A DNA stretch of 64,000 nt from the NCBI GenBank assembly GCA_964019695.1, contig OZ026521.1:37880939-37944938 (forward strand). Reading direction: 5' to 3'. Below, piece after piece: positions 46,801 through 51,355 of the stretch (positions within the stretch are counted from its first letter, which is position 1; each line of letters starts with the position of its first letter). The stretch comes from Loripinus fragilis (Eukaryota > Mollusca > Bivalvia > Lucinida > Lucinidae). Made by a program: the position numbers and the translations under genes. The notes under the pieces are model-generated. The model was given only the letters and a program-made list of their open reading frames with translations, was not told where the DNA came from and searched no databases.

Positions 46801-48929
46801 GAGGCCAGGTTAGTATGGCCTGAGCCTAGAGCTTTTAAAAGCAGTATATATCAGATGGTCCAGGCCCTGGCCCAAAGGCAGTTTATAAACATAGATCACT
46901 GAGTACCTAAAGCTTAGGATTTAATTTCTTTTAGTGTATTGAGCTACCAGAGCAGATCTACTTTCTTGTCCTTTGGAATCATGGATTACATTGTGGAAAT
47001 TTTAAATCAATAGAGGGTCACTGGTGAGGCCTAATTGGCTGAAACTAGCTAGTCTGGTCAAGAAAACTTGTACACTCTACACTTTAATAATTCAGTTCTT
47101 TGGTGTATTCTATGCTTCAAAAGGATTACCTTTTGAGAATATCTTTTAAACCTAACATTGTATTTTGCTTCAAGCTAGCACAATGACAATGACAATGAAT
47201 TTATTGCGCTAACACATCCACAATGAATTTACATGGCAGACATATACATGTGATATGCAATCTACATAAGGCAATGAAATTTAAGGTATTGGAGCAATGG
47301 TGATGATCTGATCATTCCAGTTAAATCAATGTTTCTCGCATATCAAGCAAAGATCTTATAAATTTCATCATTAATTTTACAATAATATCATTTTTACTAT
47401 TAAGTAAACCATACAAATATTTTCTATTCTTAAAACATATATGAGTAGGCCCATTTATGGCTACTTTCTCCAATTTAAGAATAAAATCTTCCCGAAGAAG
47501 CTTATATGCTGGACATTCTAACAAGAAATGCTGCTCATTTTCTATTGATCTTGTATTGCAAACTTTACAGATCCTATCATGTCTAGGGATACCAGTGTAT
47601 CTACCTTTTTCGACAGTCAGATTGTGGGCACTTATTCTAATTTTTGCCAAAACTGATCTATAACTTATACTATCTACATACTGTGCACATGTTTGAATTT
47701 TGTATATGTTTTTGTTAAAATATAATCTAGAACTATTGAGAATTGAAGAAGCTTGTTCTTATAATGCAGTGTCGTGTCACATAACATGTTCTATGTGTAA
47801 TACTGACATCATTCTACAAGCAGTTGATAAGGTTGAAAGGCATAAAAACATCCTGTGTAAAGATGCTGATTTCAATTCAATTCTATTTAGTGAAGATAAA
47901 ATACTGACAAAATATCTCATCCAGTGCTGTGTGTTGACTGGGCTTAGGCTTACTTCAATCTTCTGATATTCTGAAGCTCTTTCAGCTTGTATTTATCCCT
48001 CGATCCTGGTTGGACTATATACTTTTCTGGTTTCCAGTTTATTACTATACTGAGTCTGGGTTCAAACTGTTTGCAAAGGTTATCAACAAACAACAAAAGT
48101 TGCCGCTGTAGCAAGGAAAGAGTACTGACAAAATACTAAGGCGGTACAGTCAAAACTCTTTAAAACGTCACTCGTTATAACAGAATATCCGACATAAAAT
48201 TGCTGGGAACGGATCTGTTTCCATTAAAATTTCCTCTTTATAACAGAATATTCACTTAACAACACCGACAGTAACTTCTGTGAACAGATATACAAATTCA
48301 TTATAACAGAATTGTTAACATGTGTCAGACAATTTTGTGATAAGAACAAGGTCTTTTTGCATGAACAGGTTTCTGTCTCACTTGATAATTGGTAAGCTTT
48401 GTGCATTTTGATGCAATATGAAATTGAACTAATGTATACATTTGGAATAATAGCATTTTAAATCATTTAGACAATATTTTCATTAACCAAATGATTGTGT
48501 TGAAATCTGATAATGGTCAGAATTCTTTATAACAGCAAATTCACTTTAACCTCAAGGATAGCTTGGAAAAAACAGTGTCGTCATAAAGAGGGTTGACTGT
48601 ACTTCTTTTGTAGATCATTTGTGTTTTTTGTGTCTTGTGTTTCTCATGCTTTAGTGTCTGTTCACTGCTGCTATATGGTCACCTGCTGGGAAAGGGCTGA
48701 CCTCTTGGCTCTTGATGGTGATGTATATTGTATTTTAGATACTTTCCCATGTGGTATCCAGGGTCAGGTGTGGTACTTGATTGTATTGTTTCCTGATCTT
48801 TGCTGCCTTTCTTACTTTAAATACTCACCAGCAGAGACCTGAGAGATGGTCTGAAGAAATGAGTAGGATTGTCATAGCCAGCAAACATCTCTATCTTGTT
48901 CATCTTGAATGGTGCGCTGATGTAGTCCA
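3930..48929 (-). CDS. Anoctamin (TMEM16) family protein, 18 exons, 5' end missing
   Basis: Whole-gene entry. The joined exons are 48829-48929, 46424-46496, 44333-44515, 34762-35089, 33038-33094, 31700-31794, 29467-29588, 27278-27367, 25430-25585, 19030-19066, 18043-18152, 15142-15290, 13003-13219, 11831-11960, 9831-9964, 8505-8585, 6794-6882 and 3930-4113. They give 2336 nt, that is one split codon plus 777 residues and a TAA. Seen: GT/AG at every junction, matching phases throughout, and family landmarks such as YFGEKIGLYFAW, FLEFWKRQ, LRIDAKR and IPDVPKEV. Known: anoctamins are dimeric ten-helix membrane proteins acting as Ca2+-activated chloride channels or phospholipid scramblases. Inferred: this one probably binds Ca2+, because acidic residues occupy five expected positions (D496, E560, E563, D592, D596). 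Vertebrate members have roughly 900-1000 residues, so about 100-250 N-terminal residues are missing here. Subtype (ANO1 to ANO10) cannot be assigned by eye. No promoter or start codon was found. Confidence 0.95.
4081..4440 (-). repeat. Tandem repeat, four 100-bp units with the E18 acceptor and exon start
   Basis: Units start at 4081, 4181, 4281 and 4381. In gene sense each holds about 60 bp of MITE end, a short link, the acceptor (CTGACAG) and the first 33 nt of E18. The unit nearest the coding region is the functional one. In the most distal unit the AG is changed (CTGACC), destroying the site. The MITE sequence supplies part of the tract upstream of the acceptor. Confidence 0.92.
4430..4765 (+). 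mobile_element. Palindrome-headed MITE (family A), copy 1
   Basis: The head starts agaggatcttacatgag and is a long inverted repeat around aaaaagagataaaatgc. It is followed by a unique tail ending near cactctcagacgtgacg. Its start is fused to the E18-based 100-bp array. Copies 2 and 3 lie at 18252-18600 and 44962-45495 in the same orientation. A tail-only relative is near 26300-26460. Confidence 0.8.
6580..6844 (-). repeat. Tandem repeat, three 85-86 bp units carrying the E17 3' end and donor
   Basis: Donor-equivalent sites lie at 6621, 6706 and 6792 (spacing 85 and 86). Each unit encodes HVVDYTELVPQTTYNYK and has the same AAGTAAGAT junction. The copy nearest E17 is the exon itself and the other two lie in the following intron. 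Confidence 0.92.
6794..6882 (-). CDS. Anoctamin exon E17 (C-terminal cytoplasmic)
   Basis: Residues 688-716: EKYQVFRKMEDKSHVVDYTE, then LVPQTTYNY. It follows the family pattern IRREKY. The exon ends AA with donor GTAAGA. Read without splicing, the next codons are AAG TAA, a possible stop. The perfect donor and in-frame joining to E18 (K-V-H-E) favour splicing. The 3' part with donor is repeated twice more downstream. Confidence 0.85.
7420..7830 (+). mobile_element. SINE-like repeat (family S2) with ATA-repeat tail
   Basis: Shared with 15690-16010, 44575-44800 and 48590-48828 (gaggaagagagagctggt core, tgtgattgtg...tttcct end). The copy at 15690 has a tRNA-like start (ccctcggtggcttaggctg ... 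ggcggtggttctg). This copy ends in an (ATA)n tract at about 7766-7815, as expected for a SINE tail. The 137-codon open frame across it is not a gene. Confidence 0.6.
7879..8130. mobile_element. MITE with TTA target-site duplication
   Basis: Inverted ends ggccaaataaaagaata and tatacttttatttggcc, flanked by TTA on both sides (7876-7878, 8131-8133). It has an internal hairpin (gcattttgaaaggca...). The flanking DNA (agaaaaatctatcgctca and gcagcttttggcatcacc) belongs to another dispersed element, so this is a nested insertion. Confidence 0.75.
8505..8585 (-). CDS. Anoctamin exon E16 (TM10)
   Basis: Residues 661-687: HIVFALKFIMAYIIPDVPKE, then VRLSIRR. This completes the family signature FEHVVF...IPDVP of the last helix. 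Exact phase 0 joins on both sides, 81 nt. Donor GTAAGT. Confidence 0.97.
8610..8836. repeat. Palindromic repeat (family F, gcagacgac / caaacagtgtggaccc)
   Basis: Inverted repeat with outer aaagcgccaag / cattaaggg type ends and an inner hairpin gactgctcctataggagcag. Copies at 29630-29862, 41803-42045 and 58735-58920. It starts 24 bp from exon E16's acceptor side. Confidence 0.7.
9831..9964 (-). CDS. Anoctamin exon E15 (TM9 and start of TM10)
   Basis: Residues 616-660: MWYGILNFVNLIGVVSNGFL and IAFTSEWASQYDLVTRFWIC, ending GFE. Family members have IAFTSD at the same place. A short loop replaces the long TM9-TM10 extracellular loop of ANO1 and ANO5. Donor GTGAGTTA, acceptor TTTTTCAG. Confidence 0.96.
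11140..11370 (+). mobile_element. tRNA-derived SINE (family S1), 5' truncated, plus strand
   Basis: Shares the body of the other S1 copies (gaaataatttctactgtcat, cagttacgagcgaaagtatg, ctgactgtcccataatgacc) and ends in an A-rich tail. The tRNA-like head is lost. Confidence 0.7.
11393..11800. mobile_element. hAT-like MITE, family D, intact ends
   Basis: Ends cagggttcccaca and tgtgggaaccctg are perfect inverted copies. TTGATA occurs on both flanks (11387-11392 and 11801-11806), a probable target-site duplication. It lies 30 bp from exon E14's donor. Confidence 0.88.
11831..11960 (-). CDS. Anoctamin exon E14 (TM7-TM8, Ca2+ ligands)
   Basis: Residues 573-615: LFAASFSLAPLIAMVWLALD, then LRIDAKRLLWFNRRPVAFIA. 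D592 and D596 align with ANO1 helix 8 ligands E734 and D738 (E-x-x-x-D pattern kept as D-x-x-x-D). Donor GTGAGTCC, acceptor ATTTCAG. Confidence 0.97.
12448..12985 (-). pseudogene. Two tandem partial copies of E13 3' end, one split by a MITE
   Basis: Copy 2 (about 12872-12975) encodes NFLMRNYLKTQLG...LGEYTEKVIIYGFLM and keeps a donor-like GTGAGA. Copy 3 begins near 12850 (FLIRNYHKPQLGDF) and is cut after GGGGACTTC by an inserted element. It resumes at about 12448-12496 with LGECSEKVIIYRFLM. No acceptor is duplicated, so these are exon ends stranded in the intron. Confidence 0.85.
12497..12811. mobile_element. MITE inside a partial E13 copy
   Basis: About 310 bp with inverted ends of about 45 bp: the left end starts ggccaaccttaaaat and the right end is the reverse complement of ggccaaacttaaaat. 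No coding capacity. It interrupts the third partial copy of exon E13 and so post-dates that duplication. The target-site duplication is unclear. Confidence 0.75.
13003..13219 (-). CDS. Anoctamin exon E13 (cytoplasmic loop and TM7 start)
   Basis: Residues 500-572. It begins with a basic, cysteine-rich stretch (RPNCCRSNCCKNK), then an acidic linker, then YHKPQLGDFTLGEYTEKV entering helix 7. E560 and E563 (EYTE) match the two Ca2+-binding glutamates of ANO1 helix 7 (E702, E705). Donor GTGAGTAA. Partial copies of its 3' end follow in the intron (12448-12975). Confidence 0.95.
14034..15606. mobile_element. Three family C palindromic MITEs around exon E12
   Basis: Copies at 14034-14243, 14634-14815 and 15399-15606, each self-complementary with the gcattctgcaa hairpin. 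E12 lies between the second and third, so its pre-mRNA is flanked by long hairpins. Confidence 0.8.
15142..15290 (-). CDS. Anoctamin exon E12 (TM6, first Ca2+ ligand)
   Basis: Residues 451-499: RFDTSGVFGLGEAYSDECDG, then helix 6 (CMSQLSFQVLVLMLVKPFPK). Aligned by eye to mouse ANO1, D496 falls where Ca2+-binding E654 lies. The position equivalent to N650 is lysine here. The usual MVGKQ segment is replaced by LVKPF. Phase 2 at the end, donor GTAAGTTT. Confidence 0.93.
16020..16705. repeat. Tandem duplication of about 300 bp (two copies and a third partial)
   Basis: Copy 1 at about 16024-16320 and copy 2 at 16326-16620 share aattacttgtcaggtccac and ggtcatacacta segments. A third fragment is at 16655-16705. 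Copy 1 holds a full hairpin (gagctgcctgatc...), partly deleted in copy 2. A minus-strand open frame (LTDGVKHLGDGLIDVCFLVY) crosses copy 2 but does not fit the anoctamin frame. Confidence 0.75.
16754..17090 (-). mobile_element. tRNA-derived SINE (family S1)
   Basis: Minus-strand head GGCCGCATAGCGCAGTTGG (A box) and GGGTCGTGAGTTTGATGCC (B box), and a body ending in a CAAAC-like tail. Flanked by tatgtaacaaagt (16741-16753) and tatgtaaaaaagt (17089-17101), a 13-bp duplication with one mismatch. Confidence 0.88.
18043..18152 (-). CDS. Anoctamin exon E11 (TM5)
   Basis: Residues 414-450: ENHRTQTAYDDALIIKLFAF, then QFANSYASCFYIAFFRG. This is the classic anoctamin helix 5 (F-x-F-Q-F-x-N-x-Y-x-S-x-FYIAFF). 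Donor GTAAGTTG, acceptor TATTTCAG. Confidence 0.97.
18252..18600 (+). mobile_element. Palindrome-headed MITE (family A), copy 2
   Basis: Same head (tagaggatcttacacgag), hairpin core around ttgggaaaaagagataaaa, and tail as the copy at 4430. Located about 100 bp upstream of exon E11. Confidence 0.8.
18600..19015. repeat. Two palindromic repeats with gcagacga ends
   Basis: About 18605-18780 and 18783-19008, with inverted segments such as cagcagacgac and gattctcatgaaatatt. A relative lies at 40598-40800. They end about 15 bp before exon E10's donor region. Confidence 0.6.
19030..19066 (-). CDS. Anoctamin exon E10 (37-nt micro-exon)
   Basis: Residues 402-413: IYDWIALKLTEW, matching the family IYEKVAVKLTEWE that follows helix 4. 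Donor GTAAGTAG, acceptor ATTTCAG. It lies between the 136-bp array upstream and E11 downstream. At 37 nt it is easily missed by gene predictors. Confidence 0.93.
19365..20895 (+). mobile_element. Pearl-like / Helentron-associated element, seven 191-bp core repeats
   Basis: The motif aaactccttcatgcatatg recurs at 19401, 19565, 19755, 19946, 20137, 20328 and 20519 (mostly 191 bp apart). It is followed by a unique stretch, a GGAC/ACGG microsatellite (about 20812-20846), and a 3' hairpin (accccctacaaac / gtttgcagggggt, 20857-20888). Known: bivalve 'pearl' elements have tandem cores, an ACGG microsatellite and a 3' palindrome, and are grouped with Helitron-related non-autonomous elements. No transposase is encoded. 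Confidence 0.75.
21290..25540 (-). repeat. Tandem array, 31 units of 136 bp, each carrying E9 3' end and a 5' splice site
   Basis: Each unit is the last 110 nt of exon E9 plus the first 26 nt of its intron (donor GTAAGTTATGG onward). Unit starts keep an exact 136-bp register, with donors from about 21337 to 25429, giving 31 units counting the one in the real exon. Every unit keeps GTAAG. Differences are point changes only, such as the base after AATGGG and AATAAG versus AATCAG. Because 136 is not a multiple of 3, the frame shifts at each unit, and open frames of 101-110 codons across neighbouring units are by-products. The distal end near 21290-21340 is degenerate. No acceptor comparable to the true one is repeated, although weak CAG sites occur in each unit. 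Confidence 0.95.
25430..25585 (-). CDS. Anoctamin exon E9 (TM3-TM4), founder of the 136-bp array
   Basis: Residues 350-401: VSIVLISVAAVVVYRV closes helix 3 and ATTIISALLNALSILLLGR forms helix 4. Acceptor CTGTTCTAG, donor GTAAGT, 156 nt, phase 0 on both sides. The last 110 bases of the exon plus 26 bases of intron form the unit of the tandem array that fills the next 4.1 kb of intron. Only use of this first donor keeps the frame to E10. Readthrough into the array adds 136 bp per unit and meets stops. Confidence 0.93.
27056..27235 (-). mobile_element. tRNA-derived SINE (family S1-related)
   Basis: Minus strand: GCGCAGTGGCTCAGATGGG (A-box-like) and GCTGGTTTGAGCC (B-box-like), with a body ending ataaagaatcaaaccaaacc. 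It ends about 42 bp from exon E8's donor. Confidence 0.7.
27278..27367 (-). CDS. Anoctamin exon E8 (loop and TM3 start)
   Basis: Residues 320-349: DPVTREDNWFYPFKRQL followed by the hydrophobic IKFFLSASALIFM. It matches the family NPVTGE...P segment and the start of helix 3. The exon is exactly 90 nt, phase 0 on both sides, with a strong donor GTGAGTAT. A complete but broken second copy lies 160 bp upstream in gene sense (27438-27527). A SINE fragment ends within about 45 bp of the donor. Confidence 0.95.
27438..27527 (-). pseudogene. Decayed tandem duplicate of anoctamin exon E8
   Basis: This 90-bp segment repeats E8 with few changes and keeps the upstream acceptor context (ATTTTCAG). Codon 14 is TAG (27486-27488) where E8 has AAG. 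The donor position reads GTCCCC instead of GTGAGT. The duplication unit is 160 bp and carries some intron sequence. With a stop and a non-consensus donor it is most likely a dead exon rather than a mutually exclusive one. If it were included, the protein would end before helix 3. Confidence 0.9.
28642..28820. mobile_element. Short MITE with tacagta-type ends
   Basis: Inverted ends tacagtagaacttcaatgg and attgaagttttactgta, about 179 bp, no coding sense. Confidence 0.7.
29467..29588 (-). CDS. Anoctamin exon E7 (end of TM2, FLEFWKR motif)
   Basis: Residues 279-319: TIFLEFWKRQNATLAYEWDV, then NYEANEPDRPEF. This is the highly conserved family sequence after helix 2. Donor GTATGG, acceptor TTTACAG. 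Joins E8 in phase 0. Confidence 0.96.
31349..31552 (-). mobile_element. tRNA-derived SINE (family S1-related) with target duplication
   Basis: Minus-strand head GGTGGCTCAGTGGTAGAG (A box) and CATAGGTTCTTGCC (B-box-like), tail of CAAAAC type. Flanked by ttagaatcacgg (31337-31348) and ttagaattacag (31553-31564), 10 of 12 identical. Confidence 0.8.
31700..31794 (-). CDS. Anoctamin exon E6 (start of TM2)
   Basis: Residues 247-278. It contains SFDNEVTPFFALVICLWG, the equivalent of the FDN-x-x-T-x-FF segment that opens anoctamin helix 2. Donor GTGAGTTA, acceptor ATTTCAG. Confidence 0.92.
31810..32156. mobile_element. hAT-like MITE (cagggtgcatacaggc)
   Basis: Ends cagggtgcatacaggc and gcctgtgcaaatcctg are inverted copies. 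The interior has aaggacttttcaagg motifs and a hairpin (gtgcctttatttggt / accaaataaaggcac). It lies 16 bp upstream of exon E6's acceptor. Confidence 0.75.
32258..32645 (-). mobile_element. S1 SINE split by another repeat
   Basis: The S1 body at 32265-32345 and 32513-32640 is interrupted by a segment at about 32346-32512 (acaccacaaacgagagcc ... ggtcagtaaaatat). The same segment occurs uninterrupted at 32740-32893 and, in reverse, near 48600-48720. Confidence 0.75.
33038..33094 (-). CDS. Anoctamin exon E5 (short, TM1-TM2 loop)
   Basis: A 57-nt exon, residues 228-246, hydrophilic (SRSREASEMPTNLTAQE) with a possible N-glycosylation sequon NLT. It falls in the extracellular loop between helices 1 and 2. 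Phase 2 on both sides, donor GTAAGTAG. The acceptor lies only 12 bp from a palindromic MITE at 33106-33313. Confidence 0.75.
34762..35089 (-). CDS. Anoctamin exon E4 (pre-TM1 motif and TM1)
   Basis: Residues 119-228. It starts with GLPYLMMKDVYEDAFVLHE, the family motif before the first helix. A Lys/Asp-rich linker follows, then WWKFQPLWKIRNYFGEKIG and the first membrane helix (LYFAWAGMLL through FIYGLTV). This is the most diagnostic exon of the gene. Donor GTACAG and acceptor TTTTTCTATAG. A 59-bp minisatellite lies about 300 bp upstream, at 35386-36093. Confidence 0.95.
35386..36093. repeat. 59-bp minisatellite, 12 units of two types
   Basis: Each unit starts aggtccttccctttgggatg. Type A ends with catccttctttacattgcag and type B with caccaacttaacattgcaac. 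Units start every 59 bp from 35386 to 36035 in the order A A B A A B A B A B A A. Located about 300 bp upstream of exon E4; no coding sense. Confidence 0.95.
38795..39160 (+). repeat. Palindrome-headed repeat (family G), first of a pair
   Basis: The head gagaatactaggtgagtgtc is palindromic around gaggcttgccgggcgatg. The tail ccattgtttcactcttcaaa continues to about 39160. A second copy at 39622-39985 has the same order and orientation. The architecture resembles family A (hairpin head plus single-copy tail). Confidence 0.8.
39622..39985 (+). repeat. Palindrome-headed repeat (family G), second copy
   Basis: gagaatactaggttcgtgtc head, hairpin, and ccattgcttcactcttcaaa tail, closely matching the copy 830 bp to the left. 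Sequence between the copies is unrelated, with a short hairpin at 39257-39328. Confidence 0.8.
40029..40351 (-). mobile_element. tRNA-derived SINE (family S1), perfect 15-bp target duplication
   Basis: Minus-strand head GGCCGCATAGCGCAGTCGG and GGGTCGCGAGTTTGATCCC (B box), body as in other S1 copies, T/A-rich end. The flank gctaccagcaagttt occurs at 40014-40028 and 40352-40366, identical, proving retroposition. Confidence 0.93.
42812..42882 (+). other. tRNA-like sequence (pseudo-tRNA or SINE head)
   Basis: A box TAGTGGTTAGTGTG, an anticodon-type stem TCTGG / CCAGA with a seven-base loop, and B box AGATCGATTCCC. The T stem has a mismatch and the acceptor stem is poor, so a working tRNA is unlikely. 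A T-rich tract follows at 42900-42918. Confidence 0.5.
44333..44515 (-). CDS. Anoctamin exon E3 (acidic Asp/Asn/Pro-rich insert)
   Basis: Residues 58-118, a low-complexity hydrophilic insert rich in D, N and P (HSGDEDDSSDNN, then DPSDPNDPNNP), ending NVDGRRK. It sits between the N-terminal HHIL motif and the GVY-like motif, where vertebrate anoctamins have a short variable loop. The reading frame joins E2 and E4 exactly (phases 1 and 1). The donor GTCAAT is weak compared with the other exons, so inclusion may be regulated or the exact 3' end may differ. Acceptor AATATTGTGCAG. Confidence 0.75.
44962..45495 (+). mobile_element. Palindrome-headed MITE (family A), copy 3 with nested insertion
   Basis: Head and tail match copies 1 and 2. 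An additional palindromic segment at about 45185-45300 (ttataccatgggttgtcc ... ggacaaacatggtataa) interrupts the tail, indicating a nested insertion. Confidence 0.75.
46424..46496 (-). CDS. Anoctamin exon E2
   Basis: Residues 34-57 plus one base. It continues E1 in phase 0 with THHILINIDIKEAKD, the equivalent of the conserved HHIL segment that follows RS in anoctamins. Donor is GTAAAT and acceptor TTTCAG. The following segment (LVNPDTFAG) is not one I recognise from vertebrate paralogues. Confidence 0.85.
46559..46811. mobile_element. MITE (acctggcc ends) between E1 and E2
   Basis: Inverted ends acctggccccgaggttac and ttataacctcgaggccaggt, with subterminal catgctcaactcagctgagc. A diverged copy is at about 52316-52577. 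Confidence 0.8.
47185..47760 (-). mobile_element. 3' fragment of a non-LTR retrotransposon (LINE)
   Basis: The minus-strand frame contains SYRSVLAKIRISAHNLTVEK, then ICKVCNTRSIENEQHFLLEC: a C-x2-C...H-x4-C zinc-knuckle like the end of LINE reverse-transcriptase proteins. It is 5' truncated (upstream frame closed near 47755). Downstream are AATAAA and a CATTGT-repeat tail (about 47186-47200), typical of a LINE 3' end. Not an anoctamin exon. Confidence 0.75.
48146..48601. mobile_element. MITE with tacagtca ends
   Basis: Inverted ends tacagtcaaaactcttta and aaagagggttgactgta. The interior is rich in ttataacagaat motifs. Related sequence is at 34300-34400 and 21230-21300. Confidence 0.65.
48829..48929 (-). 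CDS. Anoctamin exon E1 of window (N-terminal cytoplasmic domain)
   Basis: Residues 1-33 of the visible protein, including APFKMNKIEMFAGYDN and FFRPSLRSLL. This matches the anoctamin stretch just before the conserved RS-x-IV-x-x-IL motif of the dimerisation domain. Acceptor at the right edge (TTTTTTCAG, gene sense) and donor GTGAGTAT at the left. It opens in the middle of a codon (two bases, TG), so at least one further upstream coding exon must exist. A repeat related to the gaggaagagagagctgg family lies directly downstream, at about 48590-48828. Confidence 0.85.
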
Positions 48930-51029
48930 CTGAAAAAAGAATGTAGGACAACAGCTTACTACCGGGGAGTTAACTGTGCAAATGTAAACAGCAAGGCAGT
49001 TTCAGGTAAATTACTAGGTTTTGCTTCTCAATTAAGGATTTCCCTCAAACATACCAGATTTTATGTCTACGGGGACGTATCTAAGTGTACAAACGTGTAA
49101 TAGTTAAATACTACAAACAGGCATTAAATAACTGCTTTATTACCCAACCCCTCTTAATGAAATATTTAGCAGAGTTCCTTGATTGGAGTTGCTGTAGACC
49201 ATGCGGTTTTGTTGCAAAACAGAAGATTTCACCAAAACTGCTCAATTTTGTCTCAAAAGGTTCCGCTCATTCTAATTAAGAAAATGAGTGCCCACACTTT
49301 ATGTTTCTGACCATAAACAATGAAGTTATTGGAGTTTAAAGTTACCAAACCATGCCTCATTTTCACCATTGTTGCATAACGTCTCCTTTCATAAACAAAC
49401 CGTACACACATCATCGATAAGCATGTCAATAAGCGCCTGGGTGTTTCTAACAGCGAAGCGGGAAACCAGCCCATGGTATAGTCCCAGCCAATATCCAGAA
49501 CTATTGCCCAGGCAATAGTTCAGTGACTGACATTAGAAAGCTAAAAAATAGACAATTACTCGGTATATAGATAGTTGGGTAATAATACCAGAACTCAAGA
49601 AATACGGAACAAAATTTGTTGTCTGCTGCAGTTGTGAATGGCACTTTATGGGTTAATATTTATGGTGAGTATTATTGCACATTATTGTTTTGTTGTCAGC
49701 AGATTTTTAGAAATTAAATTTAAGTAAAATCATTCAGGAATACATTCAGAGTGGTAAACAGTTTGGATCCAGTTCAAAAATCAGGGAATAAGCTAGGGGG
49801 CGACTAGGGCAAAATAGTTGCCCTATGGACAGAAATTTCGCCCTACATGGGACCCAGGGAGAAGTGGGAGTCTCCCTTAAATTTTTTTTTTAGGGAGACT
49901 CATCTTCATTCAGTCACCACACAATAAATGCAAGCTGTGGTGACAATCTACTACCTCTGCATCGTATTTCTCCTTCCATTTAATGGCAAAAGTATGTGTA
50001 ACGGGTAGTTTGCTTCTAAACTGACAGAAAATGCCATAATTATGTGCTATTACTTCTCCCTATCTGACTGTCACTTCTTCCTAATTTTCCTGGTACTGTC
50101 AGGGCCCAACTTGAACCCTGGGGATAATGTTTTCTCAGGCCTGATCTGGGTACAAACTGTTTTCAAAGATTTTCAGCAGACAACAAAAGTATCCGCTAGC
50201 AGAGAAAGACTTAAAGAATTCCCTGGAAATATGTTGTGCTAATGAGTTTGAGACCAATCAATAAGTAATTAATAATTTTGATCCTCCTGAGTTATACAGG
50301 TAAATTATTCACCAATGAAATACTTGACTAGTTACTGAAAAACATACATGCTACAGTATATCCCTAAATATCTCTAAATGACTTTTTACCCCATAAAATC
50401 CCCAATAAAGGCATCTTTCTTGAGCTTTGGAGAAATTAAGGCTTGACATTTGGCACATTTCATGACTCAGACAGACTTGTGAATTGGAAGGGGTCTACCA
50501 GCAGATAATTCACATTTACTTGAAACTGCTGTCTGCTGCAATTTTTGGGTGCTTTTTTCATGTTTTGCAAAATTCAATTGTCTCAGTGAGATGGTTCTTT
50601 TGAGTACCCACAACATATGTTTTGGTTGAGAACTAAGAAAATTAATTTTTGGTAAGCACTCTTAACTTAAGTCATGTCACCTTTGCAAACAATTTGGACT
50701 AGATAAGATCAGATAAGGCCTGTCATCTGATCTCGATCCAAACTGGTTGACACTCAGATAGAAATAGTGTTACTGTAAGAACTTTTTGAAAGCATTTATT
50801 TGTAAAAAAAAAAATTGGCAGATACAAAATTTATCAGCATGCTAAGTTTTATGTTGGATTAACTTTTTACAACAATTATGTCCTACTTGAAAACAAGTGT
50901 TTAGATATTGAAAATCAACATGGTCATCCAGTTCAGTTATTGGAAATCATTTGAACCTTTATAAAACCAATAAACTGTCAGGTGTTTAAGTAACGGATCA
51001 AACATTTGATGAGTCTACTTAGTAGCATG

Positions 51030-51355
51030 ATTTTGTTTGTTTGTTTTGTTGCTTTACATCCCAGTCAACAGCTATGGTCATGGGGGACAGTCAATTCACC
51101 TAACCACACTTTTTCCTGGGCAAGCTTGAATAAATGGTTAACCAGTAATTTGTGCACATACTTTTGCTTGTAACTAACAACAATCCTTCTTGAATGAATC
51201 AGCGGAAGGGAGGAGAATGACTGTAGAAATTATTTCATGATCACTCTCCACGAAAGTATGGGACCTGGACGGGATTGAACTCGTGACCCCTGGATCTGCA
51301 GTCAGACGCACATCTGTAGTAAGACACGTTACGGACTGTGCTAGGTGGCCCTGTA
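51030..51355 (-). mobile_element. tRNA-derived SINE (family S1), perfect 11-bp target duplication
   Basis: Minus-strand B box GGGTCACGAGTTCAATCCC and the full S1 body, with a T-rich left end (A-rich tail). ttagtagcatg flanks both sides (51019-51029 and 51356-51366). Confidence 0.92.

Noticed and set aside
47457..47966. Plus-strand open frames opposite the LINE fragment
   Set aside because: They are antisense shadows of the minus-strand reverse-transcriptase C-terminal region.
49253..49474. Minus-strand open frame ending RYATMVKMRHGL before a GTAACT donor, possibly an upstream anoctamin exon
   Set aside because: No clear acceptor, no match to anoctamin N-terminal motifs that I can see, and the phase cannot be verified against E1.
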